64,000 nucleotides of DNA. It comes from Nematostella vectensis. Lineage: Eukaryota; Cnidaria; Anthozoa; Actiniaria; Edwardsiidae. The notes beneath the pieces were generated by a model. The model did no database searches, was not told where the DNA came from, and worked only from the letters and a program-made list of their open reading frames with translations. Shown here one piece after another: positions 1-13,900 of the stretch. The stretch covers positions 11,221,070-11,285,069 of the forward strand of contig NC_064038.1 in NCBI RefSeq assembly GCF_932526225.1, written 5' to 3'. The position numbers were made by a program, and so were the translations under genes. Within the stretch, counting starts at the first letter, position 1; each line of letters opens with the position of its first letter.

Positions 1-9
1 ATCTTTCAG

Positions 10-3000
10 GTGCTCACAAGCACGACATTGAGCACAAGCTTCTCAATGATCTCTTTACAAACTACTCAAAGATAGCCAGGCCCGTGCTCAACAAGAGTGA
101 AGCCATCGAGGTCCAGTTTGATTTGGCGTATGCCCAGCTCATCAACCTGGTAAGGAGCGGATCTAGGGGGAGGGGTAAAGGGTGTTTGACCCTCCCCCCT
201 ATTTTGGTGAATGTCCCTATTCCGTACTTGCAGGCCTTTAGTCGGTGCTTTTCGCTATTCGCCGAGTCATGGCCGCCAACTTGTTGTGTTCTGGCCGCGC
301 GCGAGCTGGGAAAAGGAGACGGATTGAAGATGGCGGCAACGACTAAACGATTAGGGGAGTTGCATTGTCCATCAACACAGCTGTCCTGGGAGATAGGAAT
401 TTTTGCCTATGGGAGCCAAAAGTTAAATAACGGCTTTTTAACACCCCATATCTCTTCCCCCTATTTTGTCGTTGGATCAAACCTGTTAACTTTATGCCTT
501 GATCTAACAGAACAGCAAAGATCAAATCCTTCAGAGCAAGGTGTGGTTTAGACAGGTATGTGGATATTCTAATATGTCACCAAAATTGGATCATGTTTTA
601 TTGTTATTTTTGTATGTTATCAATTTTGCATCCATTCTTATTTTTGACTGGATTAATCCATTCTTGTTTGTCACCGTTCTTGATCAATTTAATTTTGTTG
701 TTCACAAGTACCAGGGGTGGTAAAGGGTATTTTTATGTGAAACGAGATTTGGCCATTTTTCACCCTACGAGAAACGTGAAATCGTCCATTTCGGTGTCCG
801 TGAAACTTGATTTAACGATTTTTCTGCCCGTGAAACGTGAAAAGCCATTTTGCCTGGTCCGTGAAACGTGATCCATACCCCCTTTACCAGCCTGAAGAAC
901 TGGATCAAGGATCAATCCATTTTTGTTTGTCATCAATTTTGGATCAATCCATTATTTTTTGTTATCATGGATCACTCCATTCTTGTTTGTCATCGAACAC
1001 CCCCCCCCCCCCCCCCCCACAACGGCCAATAGTCCACTTTCGGTTCTCAATAGACGTGCTATTTGTAGACAAAACTATAAAGCATAAGCTAGTATGTCGT
1101 CAATCCATAAGTTCTCTGCAGCCAATTCCGACAATAAACGCCCCGAAAACTCACTCCCTCTACCCCCACCTCCCCAGAAAAATTAGGTATATTTTTTCGG
1201 ATGTCGCAACCCCCCCCCCCCCCCCCCCCCCAAGAAAAATCCTGGGTACGGGCCTGGAATGCTGAATCAATTTGTTCTCGTTTGCCATCAGTACTGGATC
1301 AACCCATTCTTGACGTGGCATCCAGAGCAGTACGGAGGGATTGAATCCATTAACGTTGATCCTGAGATGATATGGAAACCTGATGTTATCCTGTATAACA
1401 AGTAAGCAAGTTATTCTGCCCTTACAGGTGGATTACGGGGTGCTTGTGGCTATATGCGTACATCCGGCGTAATTTTCCCATCTAGAAGATGTAACCTTGT
1501 AACCTTTTTTCTTATGCCGATTGAACGAGATGGGGCTGACAACTTCATGAACCTTTCTGCCAATATACTATGAATCATGAAAAATATTTGCCATACATCT
1601 CTGAAGTCAAGTAAAATATAGTTGACAAGTCTATGTTTATATAATATTTAAGTCATGCCTATCTAGCAGCACAATCGGCAGATGATAAGGCCGTAGACTT
1701 ATAGAGGATTGTCCGCCTTAGTCTTCTTATGTCAGGGCCGTAGCAGGCCTCGATGTATTGGAGGAGGGACACGAAACAATTGGGGGCACAACCACGCCCC
1801 TGCGGGTCATTTCCTTATAACTTTTAGATACTTTAAAGAATATTTGGGATATATTTACTCCCAATGCGCCATCCCCTGCTATGGCCCTGTATATAGTCGC
1901 TCGAACATTGCCATGTTTTGCTATTCCAGTATCGGGTTCGGGGAGACAGGCGCCATCTACAAGTTCGACACAAAAGCCACCGTGAAGCACAATGGGTACA
2001 CCGAGTGGTTCGCTCCAACTGAAATCCACAGCATTTGCAAGATTGATATTACCTTCTTCCCATTTGATGAGCAGTTTTGCAAGCTAAAGTTCGGCTCGTG
2101 GACATACACGGGTAGGCAGCTGAACTTCACAAACAAGAGAAACTCCGCTGACCTTACTATGTATACGATAAGCGGTGAATGGGCATTGGTAGCCGCGCCT
2201 ATGGAACGTCACGTGATCGAGTATAGTTGTTGCCCAGACCCCTTCATTGACATCACGTTCACTATCCATATAAGGAGAAAGGTATTGTTCTACATGACAA
2301 ATCTGATTGTGCCTTGCATAGTCTTGGCGCTGCTGACGGTGTTTTCCTTTCACCTCCCCCCTGAGTCAGGAGAGCGTATTGGACTCGTTATCACTATCCT
2401 TCTTGGACTTACCGTCTTCATGCTTGTGTTTACCGAAAACGTGCCGAGGACTTCCGAAGTGATTCCGTTGATTGGGAAGTACGCGTTCGCAGTACTGTGT
2501 GTCGTGTCGATGTCTCTACTCGTAACTTGTTGTATTCTCAGGGTATTCAATAAAGACCCCGATAGAAAAATGTCGAAGTGGTTCCGAAAACTGATATTTG
2601 AAATTCTTGGCCCAGTTTTGTTAATGAAGCCACCGGAAGACGAGACAACAGCGATGCAGGAACTTAAAGGCCGCGCTATGCTTCACATGACTAAAGCCAA
2701 CGGGAGCCCATACGGAGGTCACCAACCAAACCATAACCTCTCAGTGAACTTGGACAGCTTGTCGCTACACCTGGAAGCAAACAGGACCAGCAACAGTCAC
2801 ATGTTCCATCCCACCCACGTCGCCATCCCACCACTCACCTCGAACCTGGCGCAGGATCTGAACGACGAGAAGTTAGACGAGCTTCTGTTTTACGCCCGCA
2901 TCATGGGCGACCATCTTAAGGATACTAAGGTCAGCGAGTTTCGTGTGGGGGAGTGGAGATACGCGGCCGCGGTGCTGGATGCTGCGTTCTTCTGGCTTAC

Positions 3001-3061
3001 GTTTATCGTGATCTTAGGGTCAACCCTCGCCTTTTATTTCATGATCCCGCGCGACAACTGA
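10..3061 (+). CDS. Nicotinic acetylcholine receptor alpha-type subunit, gene 1 (5' partial)
   Basis: Cys-loop ligand-gated cation channel subunit of the plasma membrane. Visible exons are 10-149, 511-555, 1292-1401 and 1930-3061; each intron is GT-AG and the phases join into one frame of about 474 residues. The 45-nt and 110-nt exons have the lengths typical of this family. Seen in order: N-terminal ligand-binding segment, loop D tryptophan (VWFRQ), loop A (WKPDVILYN), Cys-loop with 13 residues between cysteines (CKIDITFFPFDEQFC), loop B (GSWTYTG), vicinal cysteines (YSCCPDPF) marking an alpha subunit, M1-M3, a cytoplasmic loop, then M4 near the end. The M2 start has GERIGL with Glu at -1', as in cation channels. 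M1 to M4 lie in one uninterrupted last exon, unlike gene 2. The loop C aromatic is Phe where gene 2 has Tyr. The signal-peptide exon lies left of the window. The ATG at 1709 is intronic and is not the start. Confidence 0.95.
1000..1231. repeat. Two long poly-C tracts in intron
   Basis: Runs of about 19 C (1000-1018) and 22 C (1210-1231) lie in the intron between the second and third visible exons of receptor gene 1. No coding signal is present. Confidence 0.9.
1733..1889. mobile_element. MITE-like element, CAGGGCC family, copy 1
   Basis: A 157-bp element with 15-bp terminal inverted repeats (CAGGGCCGTAGCAGG at the left, CCTGCTATGGCCCTG at the right, one mismatch). A second member lies at 32503-32643 with the same internal GGGGGCACA / CGCGCCCCT motif. 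It sits just upstream of the last acceptor of receptor gene 1. It has no coding capacity, so it is a non-autonomous DNA transposon by inference. Confidence 0.7.
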
Positions 3062-4959
3062 AAACCATGGCGCGGAAGATGTTCTTGCCTTGTATTTCAA
3101 TCTAGAACAATGGCGTAAAAGATGAAGAGAAGAGACTTTTATGTCCCCGAGCAACAAACGGAGAATAATATGGCGCAAAAGATAACGAGGAGTGAAAGAA
3201 ATGTACCATAAATCAAAACATTTGAAAATTTTGGGTGGTGTTTTCTACCACAACTACCCCCATTGCATAGATTTATGGTACATAGTCTTTCAGAGTCAAC
3301 TGTTGCGTTCTATTCATGATCACACTCGACAACCGAGAACCGTGAGTCAAAGGCGGCGCTTTATGCAAAAGAAAATCTCATTAAACCTAACGCTTTGATT
3401 TGCAAGGATCCAAGGCGTAAAAAGTCATTTGCTCTCTATCCATGATCCCACATGACTACTAAGAACCCAGGTGCAAAGGTGGGGTAACAAGAAGTCATAA
3501 GGTCGTTGATCTTTAGTAGCGAGTGGAACCTATGGTACCCAGGATGTAGAAGTTAAAGACTCTACGAGAAAAACATGCAAGGTTCCACCTGATGTAAGGG
3601 GTTGTGTTTTGTTCTTACAAAGATTTGACATGATATTTGTGCGAGCATTTTTTTAAACTATTATTTGTATTTTTTTGATATAATAAAACATATAATTAAG
3701 TGACTCCGTCAGGACATATAGCAGTGCAGATAATTACCTTTTCGACGGAGTAGCTTCACGATATTCAAATTAAAGAGCCTTTGTCAGTCACGCCCTTGCC
3801 TTTGTTTTCAACTTATTATGGAAAAAAAGAACTCTTAAAGTAACCACCTAAGAGAAACATCTTACTCTGTTTTCTACTGGACAGCGTTTTAAACCGCAAA
3901 TAAGCGGGTAGAAATCGTGTTTTCTTACACTTGGTTTCTTGTTGGGATGACAAAACGGCGGCTGACAGATGCTCTGGGTTTTTTAAGAAGATTTCACGTG
4001 TCAATAAGCGACAAGCATGCATTTATAACCAGAATTTCAAATTCGCTGACGGTGCATCCGTCCCACAACCCATCGACGTTTTTAAGGGAGATAATGATGG
4101 TTTTAAGAATCTGTTTAGAGAAGACGTATATAAATAAAAAAAAGCTGTTATAAGGTTTGACAGCTAAGGAATGAATAAAACTGTGCTTCATCCACGCTAT
4201 TCTGCTTTACGTAGATTCATAAAGCTCCGTTGTTATTGAATCGATATTACATCTTATATTTCTAGAAATAAGAATAAATCATTGTATCTACAGAGTTATT
4301 ACTGATTCAAGTTTGTACCATTTACCGCAAGAGCTCTGATTAGCCCCCTGGGGACTTTTGTTTGGTCGCAAAGAACATGGGGGGCGGTTGTTGAAGATAG
4401 ATTTTCGTCACTAGATATTCTTGAACGCGACAGATCTAAGGCTGCTCAGATGCTATGGATTATTACACTACACTTGCTTCTACATAAACTAATGGCATTT
4501 TGAGTCTAGCTTACTTTCAAGCACGAATAACTCGGAATTCTTGAAAATGTGTTACACTATTTTCTATTCTTTTTAGGAGAGAATGGAACCTTAATATAGA
4601 TAGAAGCCTTATTTGAAGTGTGTTGCCTTAGAGATGGGGGTGGAGGGGGGCCTATTATAGACGGGGCTTAAAAGACACTGGGTGCTTTAGTATAGATTTT
4701 ACGGTAATTAATGTAAGTCCAGCTGTGGAACCATTTGTGTACAGTCACGCGGGGTCCACACACCATCCATTCATGTATTGTCCAAAAAAAACAAAAGAAT
4801 CAATCACCAAGAAATTCCTTCATGTTCAAAATAATACTGCCAGTTATAGTGGATTAAAACAGACCGAGCAAACGCAGAGACATGAGTTGGTCTGCTTGAC
4901 ACCAGGAACAACAGCAAACAACATTAAATTGTAGCCTTTTTTCTTCTAAATGTCATAGA
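3062..4959. other. Intergenic spacer / 3' UTR of receptor gene 1
   Basis: This AT-rich stretch lies between the stop codon of receptor gene 1 and the signal-peptide exon of gene 2. An AATAAA at 3682-3687 and another at about 4174 are candidate poly(A) signals. No convincing ORF, RNA gene or mobile element was seen. The promoter of gene 2 must lie near the right end, but no clear TATA box was found. Confidence 0.5.
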
Positions 4960-7900
4960 ATGCGATATTTCACAGGACTTCTTGTTTTGTCTTCTGTTGC
5001 TGCGTTGATCGAGGCGCGAAATGGTAAGTACGTTTTATCTAAGACAACTGTTATCTTTAAAACAACAACTGCACAGTCTACAATGTATGCTAAGGACCAT
5101 GGCAGCGACTTGTACAACAGTACAATTACAAAACAGTTTTTGCTGAAAAGTTTTTACTTTTTGTTCATGCACACAACATGAACAGAAAACGAGCTGTTGA
5201 AAGACAGGTAGAAATATGTTTTCATGCAAAGAATCGAAGGATTTAAGACTTCCTGAGCTGCAAAGCTTAACACACGCTTTGTAAACACGAAATTTGCCTT
5301 GGACTGAGCATATAACTAGCAAAACAAACAAATAAGTAGACAATAAATGCGTCTATGAAAATCATGGTTTGCTAGAAGCTGTGGTTGTATATTTGAGCTT
5401 TAATAAAAAAATACCAGAATGGATCACACATACAGTGGGTTTGGCCACAATAATGCTACATGCTGGCAGAGTACAATGGAAAATAAACAAAGAAAAACCA
5501 AGAACAATCTGACGCATACAGTAAGAACCCACCTATAAGATCTTTTTTTTCAAGTTAGCCTAAATAGATCCTCATATAAATGGTATTTAGTTTAAAATTA
5601 GGCTAACAATTAGGTTTTTAACTTTTGTTCTTAAAGAAAGTTTTTTAAATGATTTGGTCTTTTATTTCAAATAACAGTATTTTGGAAAGTTTCTGCATGC
5701 AAGCAAAATACTAAACTACTCTGTTAAAATCAAACATAGCCTTCACAAACCTTCACTATAATTTTAATAAATCTTGTACACAAAACAGCATGATCAACAA
5801 AACACATTACAAGGGCATACAACGAGCCCCCCGATTGAATAATTTATGAGGACGAAAAGATCAATTTTGAAAGTTGCTGGGAAAAATTATCTGTTCCTTT
5901 TTTCCCAGGAGGGACCTGTTCCTTTTTTCCCAGACAGCAGTGGTGAGGCATTTGAGCACATGAATAATTGCCCGTATAAATTTACCAGCAGAACCATTTG
6001 GGACGATTTCTCCCCCAGCAAACGAGGGGTCTAACATCTTCTCAGCTAACAACGGGCAGCGAAACAGATATTTTGCGGAACAGATCCGTTTTATAAATTT
6101 TCTCTTTACAAAATGACAGAGGATGGGAATTTTTATTTATCAAATCTGGCATATTGATAGCAATAGTTTAATAAATTTATTTTTTGAACGATTTCTTTCT
6201 ATATTTCGAGATTATTTTTTTTCCTTTTTCTTGAAAATAAGAACCTGTTTTAAACTTCAGCTTATGGTTCTTATTTTGTTAAGGGTGCTTGAAAATGGAA
6301 TTCTAGCCTGTTCTTAAAAATGGAATTCTAGCAGATTCTTAAATGTTAGGTTCTTATACGTGGGTGACACTACGTGACGTGACCACCTGGTTGCACCTCC
6401 CATGACACCTACATGACACCTACATGACACCTACCAAGTTTGGATGTCATACGATGTTTCTTTCATGAGATATTAGATAGTTTATTACAAATGTGGCAGG
6501 TTATTACAAATTTGGCCTCAACACGCCGCACTGCACGTTGGCAACTTATTCAATTAAAGATTCAAGTCCCTTTCTCTATAAAATATTTATCATCCACGAA
6601 ATGCTACAGTGGGGCCTGGATTTTACGATATGCCTCGGCGGAGAAAAAAAAATGTATCGTAAAATCGAGGTATCGTCGCATTACATTACATTACATTACA
6701 TTACATTACATTACATTACATTACATTACATTACATTACATTACATTACATTACATTACATTACATTACATTACATTACATTACATTACATTACATTACA
6801 TTACATTACATTACATTACATTACATTACATTACATTACATTACATTACATTACATTACATTACATTACATTACATTACATTACATTACATTACAGACTT
6901 TTACATTAGTGTGAATCCTATAAATTAAAAATTTTAAGCCATTTAAATTCTCAAAAATACATATATACGGACGAAAGAACATAGAGAAGATACAACCTTA
7001 TTTTATCATATTTGCCCTTAGTAAGAAGCAGTCGTATACCAATTTTGCAGCCATCCCTGCTATATTAGCTTTAAGATTTATTTTTAGAATAAAAATTCTA
7101 TTTTGTGAAGTGTTCGTAGATTGTATATTTTGGATGAATTTTTCTATTAAGTCTTTGTATGTTTCGCATTTTACTACAAAATGGAACTCATCTTCAAATT
7201 CGGGTCTTGTGTGTCTCCCATTTTCAATTTGCAAATTATGGTTACTATTCTTAATCGAGTTAGAGCAATCCTGTGCTCTATAGACGGAATAGCTACCAGG
7301 TAGGTTTCTAGCTCATACTTATATTTAAACAGTCTTTTAAAAAGTTCTCAGTTTATTGCGTTCATGACTATTTTTCCTGTTGTCATTAAAGATCTCACTG
7401 GGCCAATTCTGATATTATTTATTGATATCTGCTATTCTGTTTTGATAGTGGAAAAACTCCACTGCAATGAAGTTTTTCATTGCAGACATCGTGAGTTCGG
7501 CCTTAATTATGTACAGACAAGGGGACCTTGAGTATTCGGTTCTGAAGACCCGCGTTTCTAACGAAGCAGACCCTCCCCCCACCCCCTGGCAATTCCTGGG
7601 CGTTTGACCCCCCTCTCCCCCGGAATTTCCAATCCCCTCCATGGGATGTTCTCTGGAACTGCACAGTTTGTAACTACACTCTGTATATGACTGTTCAGTT
7701 ACTCTCTGCGGGCCGTGCTATTTGTAGACAAAACTATAAAGCTTTTTTGGATGTCGCCCCCCAAAAAAAATCTTGGGTACGGGCCTGTCTCTGTAAGGCT
7801 AATCTGTATTTAACAAGACATGTCAAGTAAAAAAATAGATTAACCGTACTACCGTGCGTGTGTGGTGTCTTGAGTTTTTGTCTCTAGGTTGATGGACGGA

Positions 7901-10900
7901 ATCAGTAATATTGTTGTATCGAGGTCAAAATTACAATTGGTAGAACAGATTTGTAACGGAAAAATGAGAATATCGTTGTATCCAATTGTAAAGATCGACT
8001 AAAGATCTACGTAATTTCTCATACATTTCACATCGAGGTTCCACTGTATTGTAATCGGGCCTCAAGAAAAACCTTAGCAATTTAGACTTTGACAAGTCAT
8101 AAAGCACTAGTCATAAACTACTGCAATAGTTTTTGGAAACAAGCAGTACGAACACTTCTCATCCTCATTAATTATTCAACAGGACGCCAGCCAACCCAAT
8201 TACTTAAATTTGGTCACATGATGATACTTGAAATCTGGTCTAGTCCAGGGACTAAAAGACGGGGAGGGTATTGAATTTAGCAGGGAAGAGCTGGGGGTGA
8301 AGTACTAGGACTGGAACAAAATTAATTCAGTTCAGGGACAACAGTTCCTGAACTGAATTAATTTTGTTCCAGTCCTTGGACTTAATTCACTACTCACAAA
8401 CAGCACTTTATTTTGTCCTCACCTTAATCATTGATCAAGTTACAATAGGTAGGTTATAGAACCTACAACTAGAAGTAAATAATAGTAATATTGCAGCTAC
8501 CACTTATGTTTACAGGGCCATTGGGTGCATCATAGGACCAGCCAAGATCTGGTATAAAGTTGGAGCGGGGTATCGGTTAGCTAAAAAATGAAAACAAATT
8601 AATTTCCAATTAGCATTGCAACTTAACTTCACTTTAATGTTCTGTGTTTTTAAATGCCATATAATAACGGTGCTGTTTTAGAGCGCTACCGTAACCCAAA
8701 TATCTGATTTAAGTAGTTTACTCGAACAACACAAAGTGGTACAAAATGAAATAAATAAATAAATAAATAAATACCTTGTTTATCTGCAACTTATTGGATG
8801 AATTTTCCGATCCAGAAATTAAGGGAAGGAGCCGACATGGATTCCACACATGCGCTGTCGAGGTTTTCAAGATCGGATAGTCTTATATTGAAGATTGTTG
8901 ACTCCTTTGCGGTTATTTTGTTCACTCGGTCAGCACGCCAGTTTTCAAACATGTTGACACACCACTTCTTGTATCTTGTCGACGCGGGTACAGCTTGCGA
9001 CAAAGCTACTTCTTCCTTATCTTTACTTTTGGCTTTTCTGAACCTTTTAAGCGGCCGCACGATTTCGTCTTCGCTGGAATCCATTGCTTTTTGACAGCAT
9101 TAAATCATGGACTTGCTAGAAAATAGCATAAACTTGAGCTTTATTCCCAATGGAAGCCTCCAGGGAAATCAAGACGAACGAAGAACGTGACATGTTCTTG
9201 ATTTTAGATGGACAGAGCGCATAGAAAAGAAAAGCGCATTTCTATGCGCTTTGTGAAAATCAAAGGATGGAGGAGGGAAATTCAAATTTACGTAATTTGG
9301 TTGGCTGGCGTCCTGCTGCGTCCTGCTGTCCGGCTGCGCCTCGAACTGGAACTAATCGCGCGGACATGAAATCCCGTCCAGTCCTCATTGTCGGCTTTGA
9401 AATATTACTTCAAAACTACATATTTTCGCTTGCAGAAACCACCCCTCACAACCTCGCCAGCAAGCCGCTGACTCAAGAGCGTTACCAGGACAACGAGCAC
9501 AGGCTCATATATGACCTGTTTCGCGGTTATAGTAGCGAGGTTAGGCCTGTGTTGAACTACACCAACCCCGTACAAGTGAAACTTGACCTCGCCTACAGTC
9601 AGCTAGTAGAACTGGTAAGAGGGAGAGGGGGATCTGGGGGGTGGGACATGTAGGTAGGGAGGGGGGTGCATAATCAGAAGTGGAGCTGGTTACTGGTTAA
9701 GAACGGGTAATCTAAGGGGGGCTGGGCGAGGAGGGGACAGGTAGGGAGGGAGTAGACAGGGCTGGGAAGCACAGGTAAACTAAGGGGGTGGAGCTTGGCA
9801 AGGGTAAGAGGGGTCGGGGGGGGGGGGGGGAGGGGACAGGGAGAGGGGGAAAGGGATGAAGGGGACAGAAGGGGGCAATCCAATATTTCGAGACGCTACA
9901 GATCTGGTCGGTTCGAAATAAACAGATATACCGGGAATATAGGGGAAAGCAAAGAGGAGAAAAGGGAGAGAGAGAAGCGAGCAAAAGGCAGAATGGCAAA
10001 AGATACGGAGTGAAGATGGGAGGATAATATGCCTTATAAGGCCTTTAACAGGGAATAATAGTTAAAAATTTGCGTTACTTATTTTTCAGAATGGCAAGAG
10101 TCAAATTTTAACAAGCAAGGTTTGGATAAGACAGGTATGTTAATGAAGGCCAATCGGGCCTTCATCTTATACTCCCGCACAATGGAGTCACGAATAAAGC
10201 ATCCATTTCCAGCGGCTAATTCAAGGGAGTAACCAAGATATTTTCAATCAAATATCGTCAATAACATATCAGACTTCATTCGTAGATTGTTATTTTGAAT
10301 TTTTATTGCAAATAAACCGCTGTATTTTCAGTAATAAACAATGACAAAAGAGTGGGTGATCGACATTTTTTATTGAGCAATCTTCCAATTCATCTCTTGC
10401 TATTTTATTGAGAAAAAAGTAAACCCTCAATGAGTCTAACCGATGTGCGTGTCCACTCAGCAATGGACGAATCCGTTCTTGACCTGGAATCCATCAGACT
10501 ACGGCGGTATAAATTTTATCAACGTTGATCCAAAGCTCGTGTGGAAACCAGACCTTATCCTTTACAATAGGTAAGTGATTAGGGTCAGATACTGGATATG
10601 ATGATGATGATGCTGATGATGATGATGATGATGGTAATGTTGATGATCACATAACGATCATGATGATGTGATGATAATGATAATGATGATGATGATAATG
10701 ATGATGATGACGATGAGGATGATTAAGATGATGACGACGACGATAATGGGGGTGGTGGTCTAGCTATTAGCGATTCAAAGTGCCGTGAAAAAGCCCAGTA
10801 AGTGAGATGTTTTTTTCCGTGAGAAGCATCTGAAACGTATCAAGGCAAGTCTCTCGGGTAAATAAGTTGCTATCACTTATTTGCATTAAATATCTGCTCT

Positions 10901-13900
10901 AAACTTTTAGCTGAGGCTCGTTTTCTGCAATGTTTTTGTTTTGTTATTTTCCTCGAGCCTCTCATCTCGACCTCGGGCGTAAACTGTTTTTTTTCACTCC
11001 GGTAAATAAAGCCGTGAATTTCCATTCTTCTCTCAGCATCCAGCGGAATAGCGGGGAGATGTACAACTTCAACACCAAAGTCGTGATGACGAATGACGGA
11101 GTCGCCAAATGGTACGCTCCTACTGAAGTGCGCACCATCTGCAAGATCGACATCTCCTACTTCCCTTTCGACACCCAATCATGCACAATGCTCTTCGGCT
11201 CATGGACATACACCGGCTCCTACCTCAACCTGAGCCTGCAACGATCCGCCGCAGACCTGTCCGGCTATACATTGAGCGGCGAATGGGACCTAGTATCGAC
11301 CTCTGCAAAACGCAACGTCGTCAAGTACAGCTGCTGCCCTGATCCTTATATAGATATCACTTACACGTTTATACTGCAGCGGAAGTTTCTTTTCTATATC
11401 AATAATTTGATCTTCCCGATCGTCGCTTTGGCAGTGCTAGCGATGTTTGGCTACTATCTACCGGCGGAGAGTGGGGAGAGAATCTCATTGGTTATTACCA
11501 TCATGCTAGGCTTGACGGTCTACACGTTGATATTCACGGAGAATATCCCCGCTACTTCCGAAGTAACGCCACTTTTGTCACGCTACTCGACGGCGGTGAT
11601 GGGAGAGCTGGGGATTTCCCTGATTATGAGTTGTCTTATGCTGTGGATCTTCCATCATGACGGGTCCAAGGAAATGCCGAGATGGGTGGAGTTCGTGGTG
11701 TTCAGTGTGCTTGCCAAGATTGCACGTCTCAGGTGAGGAACAGTATTTCCATATCAATCAATGGCAGTCGTATTCCTAAATGGTCTAAAAGAGCCTGGGG
11801 CGAACGCGCGAGGGCCTTTGAAGTTCTATAAACGCTAGGACCTGGGTCTATTTCAAAATGGCGGCCTGCAAAATCGTAGTAGACACGAATTCCTATAAGG
11901 TGACGTGAAAATTTTCGACGTTTACGCTAAAAAGCGAAAAAAAAAATGATTAAAGCGGACTTCCAAATATGGTGTGTAATGTCAATTTTCAAAACAAGGT
12001 TGATTGATATTCCGCGCCTATATGGTAATCTGCAATAGTAAGGAGGTGATATGATAATGGTGATAATCATGATGGTGATGGTGATGGTGATGGTGATGGT
12101 GATGGTGATGGTGGTGGTGATGGTGATGTTGTTGATGGTAATACTGATGGTGATGGTGATGTTGTTGATGGTAATACTGATGTTGATGTGTGTAATGTCA
12201 ATTTTCAAAACAAGGTTGATTGATATTCCGCGCCTATATGGTAATCTGCAATAGTAAGGAGGTGATATGATAATGGTGATAATCATGATGGTGATGGTGA
12301 TAATCATGATGGTGGCGATGGCGATGGCGATGGCGATGGCGATGGCGATGGCGATGGCGATGGCGATGGCGATGGCGATGGCGATGGCGATGGCGATGGC
12401 GATGGCGATGGCGATGGCGATGGCGATGGCGATGGCGATGGCGATGGCGATGGCGATGGCGATGGCGATGGCGATGGCGATGGCGATGGCGATGGCGATG
12501 GCGATGGCGATGGCGATGGCGATGGCGATGGCGATGGCGATGGCGATGGCGATGGCGATGGCGATGGCGATGGCGATGGCGATGGCGATGGCGATGGCCA
12601 TCCGCTAATCCGCTAATCGAGCATACTTTACGAAGTCCTCATTAGCAACCTAGCGAAAAACAACTGACGAAGGTCTCTTCATTAAGAGTCCGAAACCGGT
12701 CTTGTAAACGCTATAACCGCCCGCCGATTTTTCATCAAACGATGACATCGGAAGGCACCTTAGACGAGATGAGCGAGCCCTCTCTCAGAAAAAGCCAGAT
12801 TTAGCCAAAGTGCACTTTGAATTCTACGAGTTACAGTGGCGATTCTCGGCAGCCTCAAATCTTCCTGTTTGATTTTAAGAAATCTATTAAAACAGGAGTG
12901 AGCTGTACTGCAGATATGTCCTAAATAACTCTAAGAAACTTAACATGCACAAAGAAAGCGCTTATGTCTGGTCGAGCAACGCTCCTATAGACGTGAAACA
13001 TTAAAGAACGACAAATTCCACCACAAAGACATATAATATGGCACCTAAGGTTTTTGTCACCTCATAAACCACGTCTAGCGTATATCGTCCTCCGTAGATC
13101 CATTTCTGCGGCATATAACGCTTAAGCAAAAGTGTAACCTCAAAGACACTACGCACTTTATTTACTTCATCAGAAGTCTATAAAAGGGCGAAAGATTCAT
13201 TGATTTAAATATCCTTGATGTCCATAGCTTACTGAAACTTTTCAGTACACGCATTCTCTCCTCTTGCCACCCTCTTAGTTATAAGAAGGGTTTGTGTCTA
13301 GGGAGATGGCCTACGTCCGTTGAGAACAAATTCCTCACTTGCCACCTTCTAAGCCGAAATTCGCAACTTATTCTAGATACGGTTACGCGATTTCACAACA
13401 TACATAACGGCGAGTGTTGAATTCACGGACAGGCAAAATGCGTTTTGAGGCAAACATGGCATCTAATAAACGAATCTAAACATTTTGTCATGAGGTTCCA
13501 CCCGGCTAAACAGAATCTTTTGAAGATTCTTATAAAAAACTGGCAACTTATCACAGATCTCAGCCTCATACGGCTAGAATCCTTAATGAACCTATAGTCT
13601 CTTATAGAAAGGAGAAACCGCTTATAGACTTTTAAGTCAGAGCTACAATCTCCCATAAAGGACTAGGTATCAAAGCAGATTTATTTGCAATTGTGGCGGG
13701 TGTGGCTGTTGGCAATATTACACAACTGACTTGCTTAGACTACGGTCTTAAACTCCACGGCTCCCGTAACGCTAACGCCTTTCGAGGATTCACCCACAAT
13801 TGATCTAGGTAGCCGGACTTTTTTGTACCAGTCCACATACCAATATAAATTTGCAGACAAGTCGAGGGAATGCAAAAATCTTCCTGATAGAAATATCTGT

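Noticed and set aside
84-551. 155-codon ORF starting at 84
   Set aside because: It reads through the donor at 150 into intron sequence. Only the part up to 149 is coding.
1709-1929. Upstream part of the 450-codon ORF of receptor gene 1
   Set aside because: This segment is intron and MITE sequence open by chance; the real exon starts at 1930 after a clear acceptor and has the right phase.
11927-12608. Long Ile-Ala and Ala-Met ORFs
   Set aside because: They are translations of the GATGGC hexamer array and carry no protein signal.
12651-12713. Simple stem-loop with no ribozyme meaning
   Set aside because: Chance is unlikely because the full set of core bases, palindromic stem III and both parts of stem I occur together; kept as a ribozyme candidate.
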